From Pedobacter agri PB92 (GTDB lineage: Bacteria; Bacteroidota; Bacteroidia; Sphingobacteriales; Sphingobacteriaceae): a stretch of DNA of 37,049 nt. Of the stretch, positions 9,125 through 17,229 are shown one piece after another. Both the position numbers and the translations under genes were made by a program. The notes beneath the pieces were generated by a model. It saw only the letters and a program-made list of their open reading frames with translations, was not told where the DNA came from and did no database searches. Numbering within the stretch: position 1 is the first letter of the stretch; every line of letters begins with the position of its first letter. The stretch covers positions 1 to 37,049 of the forward strand of contig NZ_AJLG01000026.1 of assembly GCF_000258495.1 (NCBI RefSeq), given 5' to 3'.

Positions 9125-9316
9125 TTACCCGATTTGAGTATTTTCGATAACCAATTTACCGTTATAGTATAGGTTACCATCAACGTTGTATGCACGGTGA
9201 GGTACGTGAATAGCACCTGTTGCTGCGCAAGTTGCTAAAGAAGGTGTCACTGCTTTGTAGTGTGTTCTTCTTTTGTTTTTTCTCTGTTTCGAGATTTTCC
9301 GTTTTGGATGTGCCAT
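9125..9316 (-). CDS. rpmF: 50S ribosomal protein L32
   Basis: The 63-residue protein starts MAHPKRKISKQRKNKRRTHY, the L32 hallmark. The zinc-ribbon cysteines of the C+ form are absent: only one Cys remains (SLATCAATGAIHVPHRAY), so this is a C- (zinc-independent) L32. It follows yceD by 16 bp, the usual arrangement in bacteria, and precedes plsX. Confidence 0.97.
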   Translation of the reverse strand: MAHPKRKISKQRKNKRRTHYKAVTPSLATCAATGAIHVPHRAYNVDGNLYYNGKLVIENTQIG

Positions 9317-9332
9317 TGGTGTATAATCTAAT

Positions 9333-9863
9333 TTATTTTTTTAACTTATTAAGGGCTTCCCAACGTGGGTCGCTTGTTTGTTCGTTTTCTTCTGCCTGCT
9401 TATCAATAGAGAGTTGTTCTAAACGATCAATCATTTCCTGATCACAATCTTTATCTGCCTGCTCGCAATTTTTGATATAAGGTACAGCCACGTTAATCAT
9501 TTCGTATAAAGGTGCCGATATATCAATCTCGGTATCTTTACGGCTTAGCGTGATGATTTCCTCATCATCGCTTTCCAGCTCATCTTCAGCAAATTTTACA
9601 ATTTGTCTTTCGTACAAGTTTACCGGGTAAGCAAACTCTGATAAACATTTATCGCAATCTAAATTTACTGTACCAATAACTTTGAATTTTAAAAGCAACA
9701 TGGTCTCTTGTTTCTCAAGTTCCAGGTCAACCTTTAAATTTCCGCTTTTAATTAATGAATACTCAAATGCATTAAAAAAGCGGTCATCAAGCTCATAATC
9801 AAAGTGATGAACTCCCAATTTTAATCCGGTAAACGGTATAGAAAATTGTTTTAATGGCTTCAA
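9333..9863 (-). CDS. yceD: YceD/DUF177 family protein, 23S rRNA accumulation
   Basis: The protein (176 residues) has the DUF177 pattern: a variable N terminus, a central VNLDCDKCLSEFAYPVNL with the conserved Cys-x-x-Cys, an acidic stretch (FAEDELESDDEEI), a conserved IDISAPLYEMINVAVPY, and the C-terminal DPRWEALNKLKK. YceD proteins are linked to 23S rRNA and L32 accumulation and almost always sit directly before rpmF, as here. The only available start is the TTG at 9861-9863; no in-frame ATG lies upstream before the candidate promoter. The unusual start codon may limit its expression. Confidence 0.88.
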   Translation of the reverse strand: MKPLKQFSIPFTGLKLGVHHFDYELDDRFFNAFEYSLIKSGNLKVDLELEKQETMLLLKFKVIGTVNLDCDKCLSEFAYPVNLYERQIVKFAEDELESDDEEIITLSRKDTEIDISAPLYEMINVAVPYIKNCEQADKDCDQEMIDRLEQLSIDKQAEENEQTSDPRWEALNKLKK

Positions 9864-9885
9864 AGTACTATAAAATTTTAGCCTG

Positions 9886-9893
9886 CAAATGTA
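9886..9893 (-). promoter_or_regulatory. Candidate -7 element for the yceD-rpmF-plsX-fabH operon
   Basis: The minus strand reads TACATTTG, an exact match to the Bacteroidota -7 consensus TAnnTTTG, placed 23 bp before the yceD TTG start. No clear TTG is seen at the -33 position, so the call is tentative. The rest of the 9864-10082 spacer is AT-rich with nothing else I can identify. Confidence 0.4.
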
Positions 9894-10082
9894 GGGATAA
9901 AATAATTAGATAAAAAATGTTTTTTAAAAATTGTTAACATTCAAATCTGTGATTTAAGAATAGAACCCGTTAAATAAATTTTTGAAAATCAATTTATTCG
10001 CTTCATTGGTTTCGAAAGTTCCGCTTTCCTTTCAGATTTACACATCGATCTGGTTTAGCTTATAAAAGCTGTGTAAGGAATA

Positions 10083-10925
10083 CTAACCATTAGCCAAAAC
10101 CATTTCCTTGCCGTTTCTGCTCCATTCACTCCATGAGCCTACGTAAAGTTTTGGAATCGGTAAACCTGCATAATCCATGGCTAATAACGTGTGACAGGCC
10201 GTAATGCCCGAACCGCAATGAACGATTACATTGTTTAAATCAACGTTCTCTAAGGCTGCAGTATATTTTTCGTTTAAAATGTCTGGTTCTAAAAAACGTC
10301 CATCAGCATCTAAATTTTCGGTGAATGGAATATTAATGGCACCAGGGATGTGGCCTGCAATAGTATCGATTGGTTCTGTTAAGCCTGCATAACGATTGGC
10401 ATCACGTACATCGATCACAATATGATCATCGTTTTTAGCTACCTTTTCTACCTCATTAATATCTGATAGCGGCAAATTCCAATTTTGAACCTCGTACTCA
10501 TCAACCGACTTTGGTATTTCGACCTTATTGGTAACAGGGAAACCCGCTTTTACCGCAGCTTGAAAACCTCCATCGATTACTTGCACCTTCTCATGTCCAA
10601 CTGATTTTAACATCCACCAAAATCTGGCTGCTGCATTACTTCCATTTTTATCATCATAAATGATGACATGACTTTCTTTGGTGATCCCAAGTTTCTGTAT
10701 AACTTTACTAAATTGATCGAACGTTGGCAATGGATGGCGTCCACCTATAGCAAAGTCACCGATATTGGCTAAATCTTCGTTAACATCTACGAAAATTGCA
10801 CCAGCCAGATGTTGTTCATCATAGCGGGCTTTTGACCCGGCGCTGGCATCAACAATTACAATTTCATTATCGAGATTTAACCACGTTAACTCTTCGGGTT
10901 TTAAAATGGAAGAAATTTTGCTCAT
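10083..10925 (-). CDS. sseA: Thiosulfate/3-mercaptopyruvate sulfurtransferase (two rhodanese domains)
   Basis: The 280-residue protein has two rhodanese domains. The N-terminal one (about 10-130) is inactive, with DDKNGSNAAARFWWMLKSVG in place of a catalytic Cys loop. The C-terminal one (about 155-275) carries the active loop HCGSGITACHT with Cys237 as the persulfide carrier. CGSG(I/V)T is closer to mercaptopyruvate sulfurtransferases than to thiosulfate ones (CRKGVT), so SseA-type activity is favoured. It is cytoplasmic, with no leader. The gene appears monocistronic. Confidence 0.9.
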   Translation of the reverse strand: MSKISSILKPEELTWLNLDNEIVIVDASAGSKARYDEQHLAGAIFVDVNEDLANIGDFAIGGRHPLPTFDQFSKVIQKLGITKESHVIIYDDKNGSNAAARFWWMLKSVGHEKVQVIDGGFQAAVKAGFPVTNKVEIPKSVDEYEVQNWNLPLSDINEVEKVAKNDDHIVIDVRDANRYAGLTEPIDTIAGHIPGAINIPFTENLDADGRFLEPDILNEKYTAALENVDLNNVIVHCGSGITACHTLLAMDYAGLPIPKLYVGSWSEWSRNGKEMVLANG

Positions 10926-10997
10926 TTCGTTTAAATTTGAAACACAATTTTAACAAAAATAAACCTGATAGAAGTGGAAATACTTTTTTGTTGCAGC

Positions 10998-11053
10998 TTT
11001 TCGACAAGCTCGGCATGACCATCACTAAAAAGATTGCAACGAATAGCAGGACT
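10998..11053. repeat. Dispersed intergenic repeat fragment in the sseA-pdxA gap
   Basis: The segment starts with TTTCGACAAGCTCGGCATGA and ends AAAAAGATTG...ATAGCAGGACT. The second half recurs in inverted orientation at about 21012-21039, and the TTCGACAAGCT core recurs near 25923. It belongs to the dispersed repeats of this genome and does not appear to encode a protein. Nothing else is recognised between 10926 and 11121. Confidence 0.5.
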
Positions 11054-11121
11054 ACCGGAACCGATGAAATACAGTACCTTGCTTTTCTAAAAAATTAAAA
11101 CTTGTATTTTAGGGTTAAGCT

Positions 11122-12201
11122 TTACGAAGCATCATCTTTAATGTCGAACTGTGTTTCTACCACTTTTCCACCGCCACGTAATTGATTACTCAACATTTCT
11201 TCCTGCTCCCTGCGATTTTTAACGATATGAATGGCAGAAAACAAAGCCTCGGTGAATGAAGTTGAATCGGCTAAATCTTTACCCGCAATATCATAGCCGG
11301 TACCATGATCTGGAGAGGTACGCACAAATTTTAATCCTGCGGTATAATTTACACCATTATGGAAAGCCAAAGTTTTGAAAGGAATCAAACCCTGATCATG
11401 ATACATGGCCAAAACCGCATCGAACTTTTTATAGCTGCCATTCCCGAAGAAACCATCGGCAGGATAAGGTCCGAATACCATTAAACCTTTATCGTAAGCT
11501 TCCTGAATTGCAGGCGTGATGATTTCTGCTTCTTCTGCCCCTAATAAACCATTGTCGCTGGCATGAGGGTTTAACCCCAGAACTGCGATTTTCGGTTTCT
11601 CAATCCAGAAATCCTTTTTAAGGCTATCATTAATCAGCTTTAGTTTGCTAAGAATTTTTTCTTTGGTGATTGATGTAGGCACATCCTTAACAGGTATGTG
11701 ACCGGTAACCACACCCACACGTAGATTTTCGCTAATCAAAAACATCAATACATCCTTACTCCCACTCTTCTCCTGCAAATATTCGGTATGACCGGGGAAA
11801 GCAAATGTTTCTGATTGGATGTTGTGTTTATTGATGGGAGCCGTAACCAAAGCATCAATGTCGCCAGCTACTAAATCGGCCGTTGCCCTTTCTAATGATA
11901 AAAGTGCATATTTTCCACCTGTAGCCGTTACCTGGCCAAGCTCAATTTTTACATCTTCTTCCCAGCAGTTAATCATGTTGGCTTTTTTCAATTGCGCCTG
12001 ATTGGCGTGATTGATTACGTTAAAGCTGAAATCGCCAAGGTTATTCGCCTTTCTATGAAAAGAGGAAACCTTGGTATGACCATAAACAATTGGAGTACAA
12101 TAATTTAAAATAGCAGGATTGGATAATGTTTTAATAATTACCTCTAAACCGATACCGTTCACGTCGCCTATACTGATGCCAATTTTAAGTTTATTGCTCA
12201 T
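11122..12201 (-). CDS. pdxA: 4-hydroxythreonine-4-phosphate dehydrogenase PdxA
   Basis: PdxA oxidises 4-phosphohydroxy-L-threonine in the DXP-dependent pyridoxal phosphate pathway. The N terminus KIGISIGDVNGIGLEVIIKTL, the central VTAPINKHNI with FPGHTEYL (a metal-binding His), GLNPHASDNGLLG, AMYHDQGLIPFK and the C-terminal VRTSPDHGTGYDIAGK are all family hallmarks and include the three metal-binding histidines. Length is 359 residues. It is divergent from rsmA, a pairing (pdxA/ksgA) also known in other bacteria. Confidence 0.96.
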   Translation of the reverse strand: MSNKLKIGISIGDVNGIGLEVIIKTLSNPAILNYCTPIVYGHTKVSSFHRKANNLGDFSFNVINHANQAQLKKANMINCWEEDVKIELGQVTATGGKYALLSLERATADLVAGDIDALVTAPINKHNIQSETFAFPGHTEYLQEKSGSKDVLMFLISENLRVGVVTGHIPVKDVPTSITKEKILSKLKLINDSLKKDFWIEKPKIAVLGLNPHASDNGLLGAEEAEIITPAIQEAYDKGLMVFGPYPADGFFGNGSYKKFDAVLAMYHDQGLIPFKTLAFHNGVNYTAGLKFVRTSPDHGTGYDIAGKDLADSTSFTEALFSAIHIVKNRREQEEMLSNQLRGGGKVVETQFDIKDDAS

Positions 12202-12352
12202 AATTAGTGGAAAATTTAGCGCAAATTACTGATTTGATTTGATAAATAAGGCATAGGATGGATGGTTTAAGGTAAAGCGTTTGTAAATTGAATTGCCATA
12301 CCTTACATCCTAAAGCTTATAGCTTCCACCTTAAATCATTACCTTTGTTGCC

Positions 12353-13132
12353 ATGAGTTTAGTAAAAGCGAAAAAACATTTAGGTCAGCATTTTTTAACG
12401 GATAAAGGCATTGCCAACCGCATTGTAGAAAGTTTGGTGAATACCGATAAATACAATCAGGTTTTGGAGGTTGGTCCTGGAATGGGCATTCTTTCTGATT
12501 TTTTGTTGCAACGCCAGGATTTACAAACTTACTTAATTGATATTGATACCGAATCTTTTCATTTTTTGAATGAAAAATATCCCCAACTCGGCGACCGGCT
12601 AATTAACGGAGACTTTTTGAAGCTGGATTTTAATGCGATTTTTCCGGGCCAGTTTGCCATTATCGGAAATTTCCCTTACAATATTTCTTCGCAAATATTA
12701 TTTAAGATTTTAGACAACCGCCATAAAGTTGTGGAAATGGTTGGCATGTTCCAGAAAGAAGTGGCTCAAAGGTGTGCATCGCCGGCAGGCACAAAAGATT
12801 ATGGAATTTTAAGTGTTTTTCTTCAGGCCTACTACAAAATCGAATATCTTTTTACGGTAAAACCAGGTACTTTCAATCCTCCACCTAAAGTACATTCGGC
12901 GGTGATTCGCTTAACCAGAAATGAAGTAGAAACATTAGATTGTGATGAAAAATTATTTTGGCGTGTGGTAAAAGCCGGCTTTAACCAACGTAGAAAAACT
13001 TTGCGTAACGCGGTTTCTGCAGTGATGCCAAAAGATAAAATGGATGATCATATTTATTTTGAAAAACGGGCCGAGCAACTTACTGTTGATGATTTTGTGA
13101 AGTTAACGCAGCACATTACTTCGTTGATGTAG
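12353..13132 (+). CDS. rsmA: 16S rRNA (adenine1518-N6/adenine1519-N6)-dimethyltransferase
   Basis: RsmA (KsgA) dimethylates two adenines near the 3' end of 16S rRNA during small-subunit maturation. The start KAKKHLGQHFLTD is the canonical N terminus. The SAM-binding motif is VLEVGPGMG (residues 37-45) and the catalytic motif is NFPYNIS (106-112). Length is 259 residues. TACCTTTG at 12340-12347 matches the -7 consensus but sits too close to the ATG unless the mRNA is nearly leaderless. The gene converges on the GH32 gene with only 3 bp between the stop codons and no terminator between them. Confidence 0.97.
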   Translation: MSLVKAKKHLGQHFLTDKGIANRIVESLVNTDKYNQVLEVGPGMGILSDFLLQRQDLQTYLIDIDTESFHFLNEKYPQLGDRLINGDFLKLDFNAIFPGQFAIIGNFPYNISSQILFKILDNRHKVVEMVGMFQKEVAQRCASPAGTKDYGILSVFLQAYYKIEYLFTVKPGTFNPPPKVHSAVIRLTRNEVETLDCDEKLFWRVVKAGFNQRRKTLRNAVSAVMPKDKMDDHIYFEKRAEQLTVDDFVKLTQHITSLM

Positions 13133-13135
13133 GGC

Positions 13136-14650
13136 TTATTTATCCAAATTCCATATTTTCAAATTCGTTAAGGTTGCTTTTCCTCCTACAGTAAAAGCAG
13201 ATAAACCTGTTGCCTTTTCTTCAGGAAATACCATGGTTGTGATTACTTTTTCACCACCATTTCCAAAAACCTCCAAAGAAGATTTATCGAACAAAACTTG
13301 GAACTTAATTTTTCCATCAACCGGATTCACCGTTGCGGTTTGAATCAGGTTTTTATCATTTTTAATTCCTTTTTCTGAACGCGAACAATCTACATAGATC
13401 TGTTTCTTCGCTACGTTATAACCTACTTCAACTTCTTTTAACAAAGTACCTTTATTATCTTTTAACTGCGCAAGTTTAAACCCAATATTTTTAGCTTCAT
13501 TGATCGAAAACTCTGCATCAATCCAGTAAGAATTTAATGTTGGCCCCAGGAACGTTTCGCCACTTAAACCGATATTCTTCTTCTTTGCAACTTTTTCTCT
13601 TGAATGATTTTTCAGCTTATCGGTAATGATTTTTAATGGTTGCTGAAATAATCTGATTCCGTTTGGGGTAGTTTTTAGTGATAAATCTCTAGGAATAGAC
13701 ATCTGGCCTTTCCATGGGAAAGTTTCCTTGCCGCCAGGCTGCAACCAGCCCAATAAAATTTTCTGATTTTTAGGTGCATCGTTCCATGGTATGGCAGCAT
13801 AAAAGGCGTCGCCATCATCAACCAATAAGGTTAATTTCTCATCGTTATCGTTTTTGAAGTCTTTTCCATCAAAATCTCCAACAAAATACTGCATTGATGG
13901 TCCTTTCTTCGTAAATAAAGAAACGGCCAATACCCATTTAACGTGATTACGATTGCCATCAACGGGTAGTGGAATAATAAAAGGACATTCCCAACCGCTA
14001 CCGATATCACCCTGATTACCAAAGTCGCTCAACTTTGTCCATTCTTTCAGGTTTGTGGAGCCATAAAATCTGGTCAAATGCTCATCAACCATGGCCACTG
14101 TCATAATCCATTGTTTCGAAGCTTCATGCCACCAAACATTTGGGTCGCGAAAATCTTTTTTATTTAAATCGATAATGGGATTTCCGGCATAATTGGTAAA
14201 GGTTAAGCCGCCATCATTACTAAAAGCCAGATATTGCGATTCATTTTTCTGCTTAGGTAAATCGGCTGTATAAAAGGCTAAAAGCGGCCCCTTTCCTTTC
14301 CCCAAACCGCTTACGTTTTTTTTGTCAAAAACTGCTGAGCCCGAGAAAATCATTGTTGTCGTATCTTTTGTGATCCGTTCTGGTATGGCAACAGGCAGGT
14401 TTTTCCAATTGATCAAATCTTTGCTAGTGGCATGCCCCCAACTCATGTGTCCCCATTTGTTCTCGAAAGGATTATATTGAAAATAGAGATGATATTCTCC
14501 ATTGAAATAAATCAGCCCATTGGGATCATTAAGCCAGTTTGCTGGTGAGGTAAAATGATAGTTTGGCCGCCATTGTGGTGTTGGCTCCTGCGCTAAAACG
14601 TTTAATGAAAACAAAATGATAGAGGTAAAAATGATGTTGATTTTTCTCAT
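13136..14650 (-). CDS. Secreted GH32 fructan hydrolase (levanase/inulinase/invertase type)
   Basis: Glycoside hydrolase family 32 cleaves beta-fructosides such as levan, inulin or sucrose. The ATG at 14648-14650 is chosen because it starts a clean signal peptide (MRKINIIFTSIILFSLNVLA, cleavage before QEP); the open frame continues 26 codons upstream without leader character. The catalytic residues are visible: Asp42 in WLNDPNG (nucleophile), the RDP motif at 168-170, and Glu221 in WECPF (acid/base). The C-terminal third is the GH32 beta-sandwich, ending FTVGGKATLTNLKIWNLDK. Length is 504 residues. No SusC/SusD pair, fructokinase or fructose transporter is nearby, so it does not look like part of a utilisation locus in this window. 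Confidence 0.93.
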   Translation of the reverse strand: MRKINIIFTSIILFSLNVLAQEPTPQWRPNYHFTSPANWLNDPNGLIYFNGEYHLYFQYNPFENKWGHMSWGHATSKDLINWKNLPVAIPERITKDTTTMIFSGSAVFDKKNVSGLGKGKGPLLAFYTADLPKQKNESQYLAFSNDGGLTFTNYAGNPIIDLNKKDFRDPNVWWHEASKQWIMTVAMVDEHLTRFYGSTNLKEWTKLSDFGNQGDIGSGWECPFIIPLPVDGNRNHVKWVLAVSLFTKKGPSMQYFVGDFDGKDFKNDNDEKLTLLVDDGDAFYAAIPWNDAPKNQKILLGWLQPGGKETFPWKGQMSIPRDLSLKTTPNGIRLFQQPLKIITDKLKNHSREKVAKKKNIGLSGETFLGPTLNSYWIDAEFSINEAKNIGFKLAQLKDNKGTLLKEVEVGYNVAKKQIYVDCSRSEKGIKNDKNLIQTATVNPVDGKIKFQVLFDKSSLEVFGNGGEKVITTMVFPEEKATGLSAFTVGGKATLTNLKIWNLDK

Positions 14651-14957
14651 AAGTGACGTAATTACTATTACAGCTAGGTGTTTTCCTTTGGTATTTGATA
14701 TCGATATGCGGGTATGTTTGAATTTCAATCTTTAAAATCAGTAGATGCGTTGAATCACCACTACTTATTTACCATCCGCCTCTAAATTAAAGGTAAGTGT
14801 TTTTCTGTTTGACTCAAAACCATTTATTAAAAATGCAGGCTTTAGATGGTTTACTAATTACAACTGAATCCGTACTTCTAGATTTTCAACAAAACAACAA
14901 ACCCCATTTCATTAATCTGAAATAGGGTTTGTTAATTTTACCTTAAATTAAATATGA
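14651..14957. other. Gene-free spacer of 307 bp
   Basis: The spacer separates the start of the GH32 gene from the end of the 15 kb membrane-protein gene, both on the minus strand. Apart from the terminator at 14896-14933 it holds AT-rich DNA in which the GH32 promoter must lie; I could not pick a convincing -33/-7 pair or an operator. Confidence 0.6.
14896..14933 (-). terminator. Intrinsic terminator of the 15 kb membrane-protein gene
   Basis: The arms AACAAACCCCATTTC and GAAATAGGGTTTGTT pair over 15 positions with one mismatch around an 8-nt loop, 25 bp after the stop codon. On the minus strand TTGTTTTGTTG follows. Confidence 0.7.
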
Positions 14958-15810
14958 TCATATATTTGCGTTCTGAAGCGGATAAAACGCAATAACATTA
15001 GTCATTTTTTTATCTTTTGCTTTACCGGTAGGATTTGAAACATTCAAAATACTAATATATTTTGTTGGGTCGCCCATTGATTCAAAAATAATTACTTCCG
15101 CATAATTAGCTTCATTCATCAGCGATGGCTGATCATTCAAAACAACAAAATTTCGGTTGTTTAGCTCATTCAAAAGGTGCTCTTTGTTTTCAACCATGGG
15201 AATACGGTTTAGCGTCTTACGCTTGATCATCCACCGGTCATTTATCTCAGAGTATGGTTTAATAACCTGACCATTTAAAACAGAAAATATGATTCCGCCA
15301 AGGATGAATATAAATTCGCCTGCCCAAATTACCCACAGCAACAAACCGCTTACCGTATCAGTTCCTTTTATTCGAAATGATCCGACTTCGTTAAGATTTA
15401 CAATTTCCTGAAAGAGAATATTAGGATGGGTAAAAAGGAAAAAGAAATCATCCGCTAATAACTTAATATCAGTTGCATTTAGGCTAAAGGTAAATCCTTT
15501 TTGGCTATAGATTAACGTATCGAAAAATACCCACTGAACGTAAAAGGCAAATAACCCACAAAAAACGGCAATTGCAGTAACGATTTTCCGATTTCTGAGC
15601 TTTCCGATTTTTACACCAAGATCGATGAAAAAACCAAGACCCATACCCAGCAAAAAAAGCGATAATGGCGATGAACCAGATATTTGGTATTAGCCTACCT
15701 AGAATGATGTATATGATAGGGAGTATGATGGATGCTAAAATTCCAATAGCAAGTGTAATGAGGATTGCTGATGTTGAAGCATATCCCTGAGGCGTATATT
15801 TATTTTCCAT
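14958..15810 (-). CDS. Unknown multi-pass membrane protein, frameshifted near its N terminus
   Basis: I do not recognise a family. The N-terminal part (MENKYTPQGYASTSAIL, ATG at 15808-15810) holds two hydrophobic helices and then runs into a T-run of seven on the minus strand (plus strand A7 at 15652-15658). Removing one base joins it to the second frame (LLGMGLGFFIDLGVKIGKLR), which continues to the stop at 14958 and gives 283 residues. The joined protein has about four membrane helices in its first 165 residues (including ILITLAIGILASIILPIIYI, IVTAIAVFCGLFAFYVQWVF and LLLWVIWAGEFIFILGGIIF) and a soluble C-terminal domain of about 100 residues. It follows the aspartate aminotransferase gene on the same strand but is separated from it by a hairpin. 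Confidence 0.65.
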
Positions 15811-15834
15811 AAGAGCATTTAGATGAGAACTTAA

Positions 15835-15877
15835 TTTGAACACCCAAGCTAACAGATTGTTTGATTGGGTGCTCAAA
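15835..15877 (-). terminator. Hairpin after the arginine operon's last gene
   Basis: The arms TTTGAACACCCAA and TTGGGTGCTCAAA pair with one mismatch around a 17-nt loop, 4 bp after the aminotransferase stop codon. No strong U-tract follows on the minus strand, so it may be a 3'-end stabilising or partial terminator structure rather than a classical terminator. Confidence 0.45.
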
Positions 15878-15881
15878 TTGC

Positions 15882-17135
15882 TTATTTTAGTTTGCTGAGC
15901 GCAGTTTTGATTCTTGGCAACATATCTTTGATATCCTGAAGCGTACAAGCACCTACTGAAGCCCTGAACCATGGCATACTGTGCGCATTACCGAAAGCAG
16001 AGAATGGAACCAATGCAGCACCGGCTTCTTTAATTAAATAGAAGTTTACATCGGCGCTGTCTTTTAAAAGCTGACCATCTTCTGTTGTTTTCCCGATGTA
16101 ATCGATTTTGATGGTTAGGTAAATGGCACCCATTGGCTCAACGGCATCAACATTAAAACCTTCGCTTTTTAATTCGTTGAAGCCGTTGTAAAGTGCATTT
16201 AAGCTATCTTGAATTTGAGCTTTAAAGCTGGTTAAAAAGGTATCAACCTGTGCTTTATCGTTAAAATAGTTTGACATGGCAACTTGTTCTGCTTTTGGTG
16301 CCCATGCACCCATGTGGCCAACCAAAGCTTTCATTCTGTTCACAATATCTTCCGGACCAAAACCCCAGCCTACACGAACGCCAGTTGCAGCCAAACATTT
16401 CGAAGTACCATCAACAAAAATGGTAAACTCACGCATTGCAGGACGTAAAGAAACCGGATTTACATGCTCTTTACCAAAAGTTAGAAGCGAATAAATCTGG
16501 TCGTACATTAAATATAAAGGTTTTTCATCTGCGCCACGAGACGCATTTTCTTCTAAAATCACATCGCATATCTCAGCTAATGAATCTGCATCGAACATCG
16601 TTCCTGTCGGATTCAATGGTGAACATAAAGCCAACATCGTGGCGCCTTTTAAATGTGGTTTTAATTGCGCTGCAGTTGGCATAAAGTTATGCGCTGCATC
16701 AGTTTCTACCGCTATTGATTTAGCAGAAGTTAAATGACAATAATGGTTGTTATTCCAAGATGGTGCAGGAAAAACTACCGTATCACCCGGATCAATTACC
16801 GCTAAATAAGCTGCATATATTAACGGACGAGAACCGCCAGAAACTAAAATGCTATTGGTATTATATTCCAGTCCAAATCTATCCTTTAATAGCTCTGAAA
16901 CAGTTTCCCTTAATTGTAAAACACCATCAGCTGGCGGATAGTTGGTTTGATTTGCATTATAGGCATCTACAATTCCTGCTTTTAATTCTGTTGGAATTGG
17001 ATAGATGTTCGAATCAAAATCGCCAATAGTTAAGTTAGCGATTGATGCACCTTTGCGCTTCATGTCGTTAACTTCGTTACCAATTTTTATAATTTCTGAG
17101 CCAATTAAAGCACTGGCTAACTTTGATACTTTCAT
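15882..17135 (-). CDS. Class I/II pyridoxal-phosphate aminotransferase (aspartate aminotransferase-like)
   Basis: The 417-residue protein has the fold type I signatures: PADGVLQLRETVSELL in the N-terminal region, APSWNNNHY, CSPLNPTGTMFD, and the PLP-binding lysine in VDGTSKCLAATGVRVGWGFG (Lys246), followed by the substrate-carboxylate Arg near the C terminus (MPWFRASVGA). Aspartate aminotransferase is the best guess, and its place at the end of the arginine operon fits, because ArgG consumes aspartate. Specificity cannot be read with certainty; another 2-oxo-acid aminotransferase is possible. It is 94 bp downstream of argH, with a dispersed repeat in the gap. Confidence 0.85.
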   Translation of the reverse strand: MKVSKLASALIGSEIIKIGNEVNDMKRKGASIANLTIGDFDSNIYPIPTELKAGIVDAYNANQTNYPPADGVLQLRETVSELLKDRFGLEYNTNSILVSGGSRPLIYAAYLAVIDPGDTVVFPAPSWNNNHYCHLTSAKSIAVETDAAHNFMPTAAQLKPHLKGATMLALCSPLNPTGTMFDADSLAEICDVILEENASRGADEKPLYLMYDQIYSLLTFGKEHVNPVSLRPAMREFTIFVDGTSKCLAATGVRVGWGFGPEDIVNRMKALVGHMGAWAPKAEQVAMSNYFNDKAQVDTFLTSFKAQIQDSLNALYNGFNELKSEGFNVDAVEPMGAIYLTIKIDYIGKTTEDGQLLKDSADVNFYLIKEAGAALVPFSAFGNAHSMPWFRASVGACTLQDIKDMLPRIKTALSKLK

Positions 17136-17160
17136 ATGTTAATCTTTTTGTCGCCTGATG

Positions 17161-17186
17161 CGTCATTGCGAGGCACGAAGCAATCT
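17161..17186 (+). repeat. Dispersed 26-bp repeat, family A, copy 1
   Basis: The unit runs from CGTCATTGCGAGG to CACGAAGCAATCT. It is the exact reverse complement of the copies at 18931 and 21200. The ends ATTGC and GCAAT form a short inverted repeat. It lies in the argH-aminotransferase spacer. Confidence 0.85.
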
Positions 17187-17229
17187 TAATAATTAGCTAT
17201 TGTATAATTTCAGTCTTTGCAATGATGAA

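Noticed and set aside
12340..12347. TACCTTTG as the rsmA promoter -7 element
   Set aside because: It matches the consensus but lies 6 bp before the ATG and has no TTG at the right distance upstream. A leaderless mRNA would be needed.
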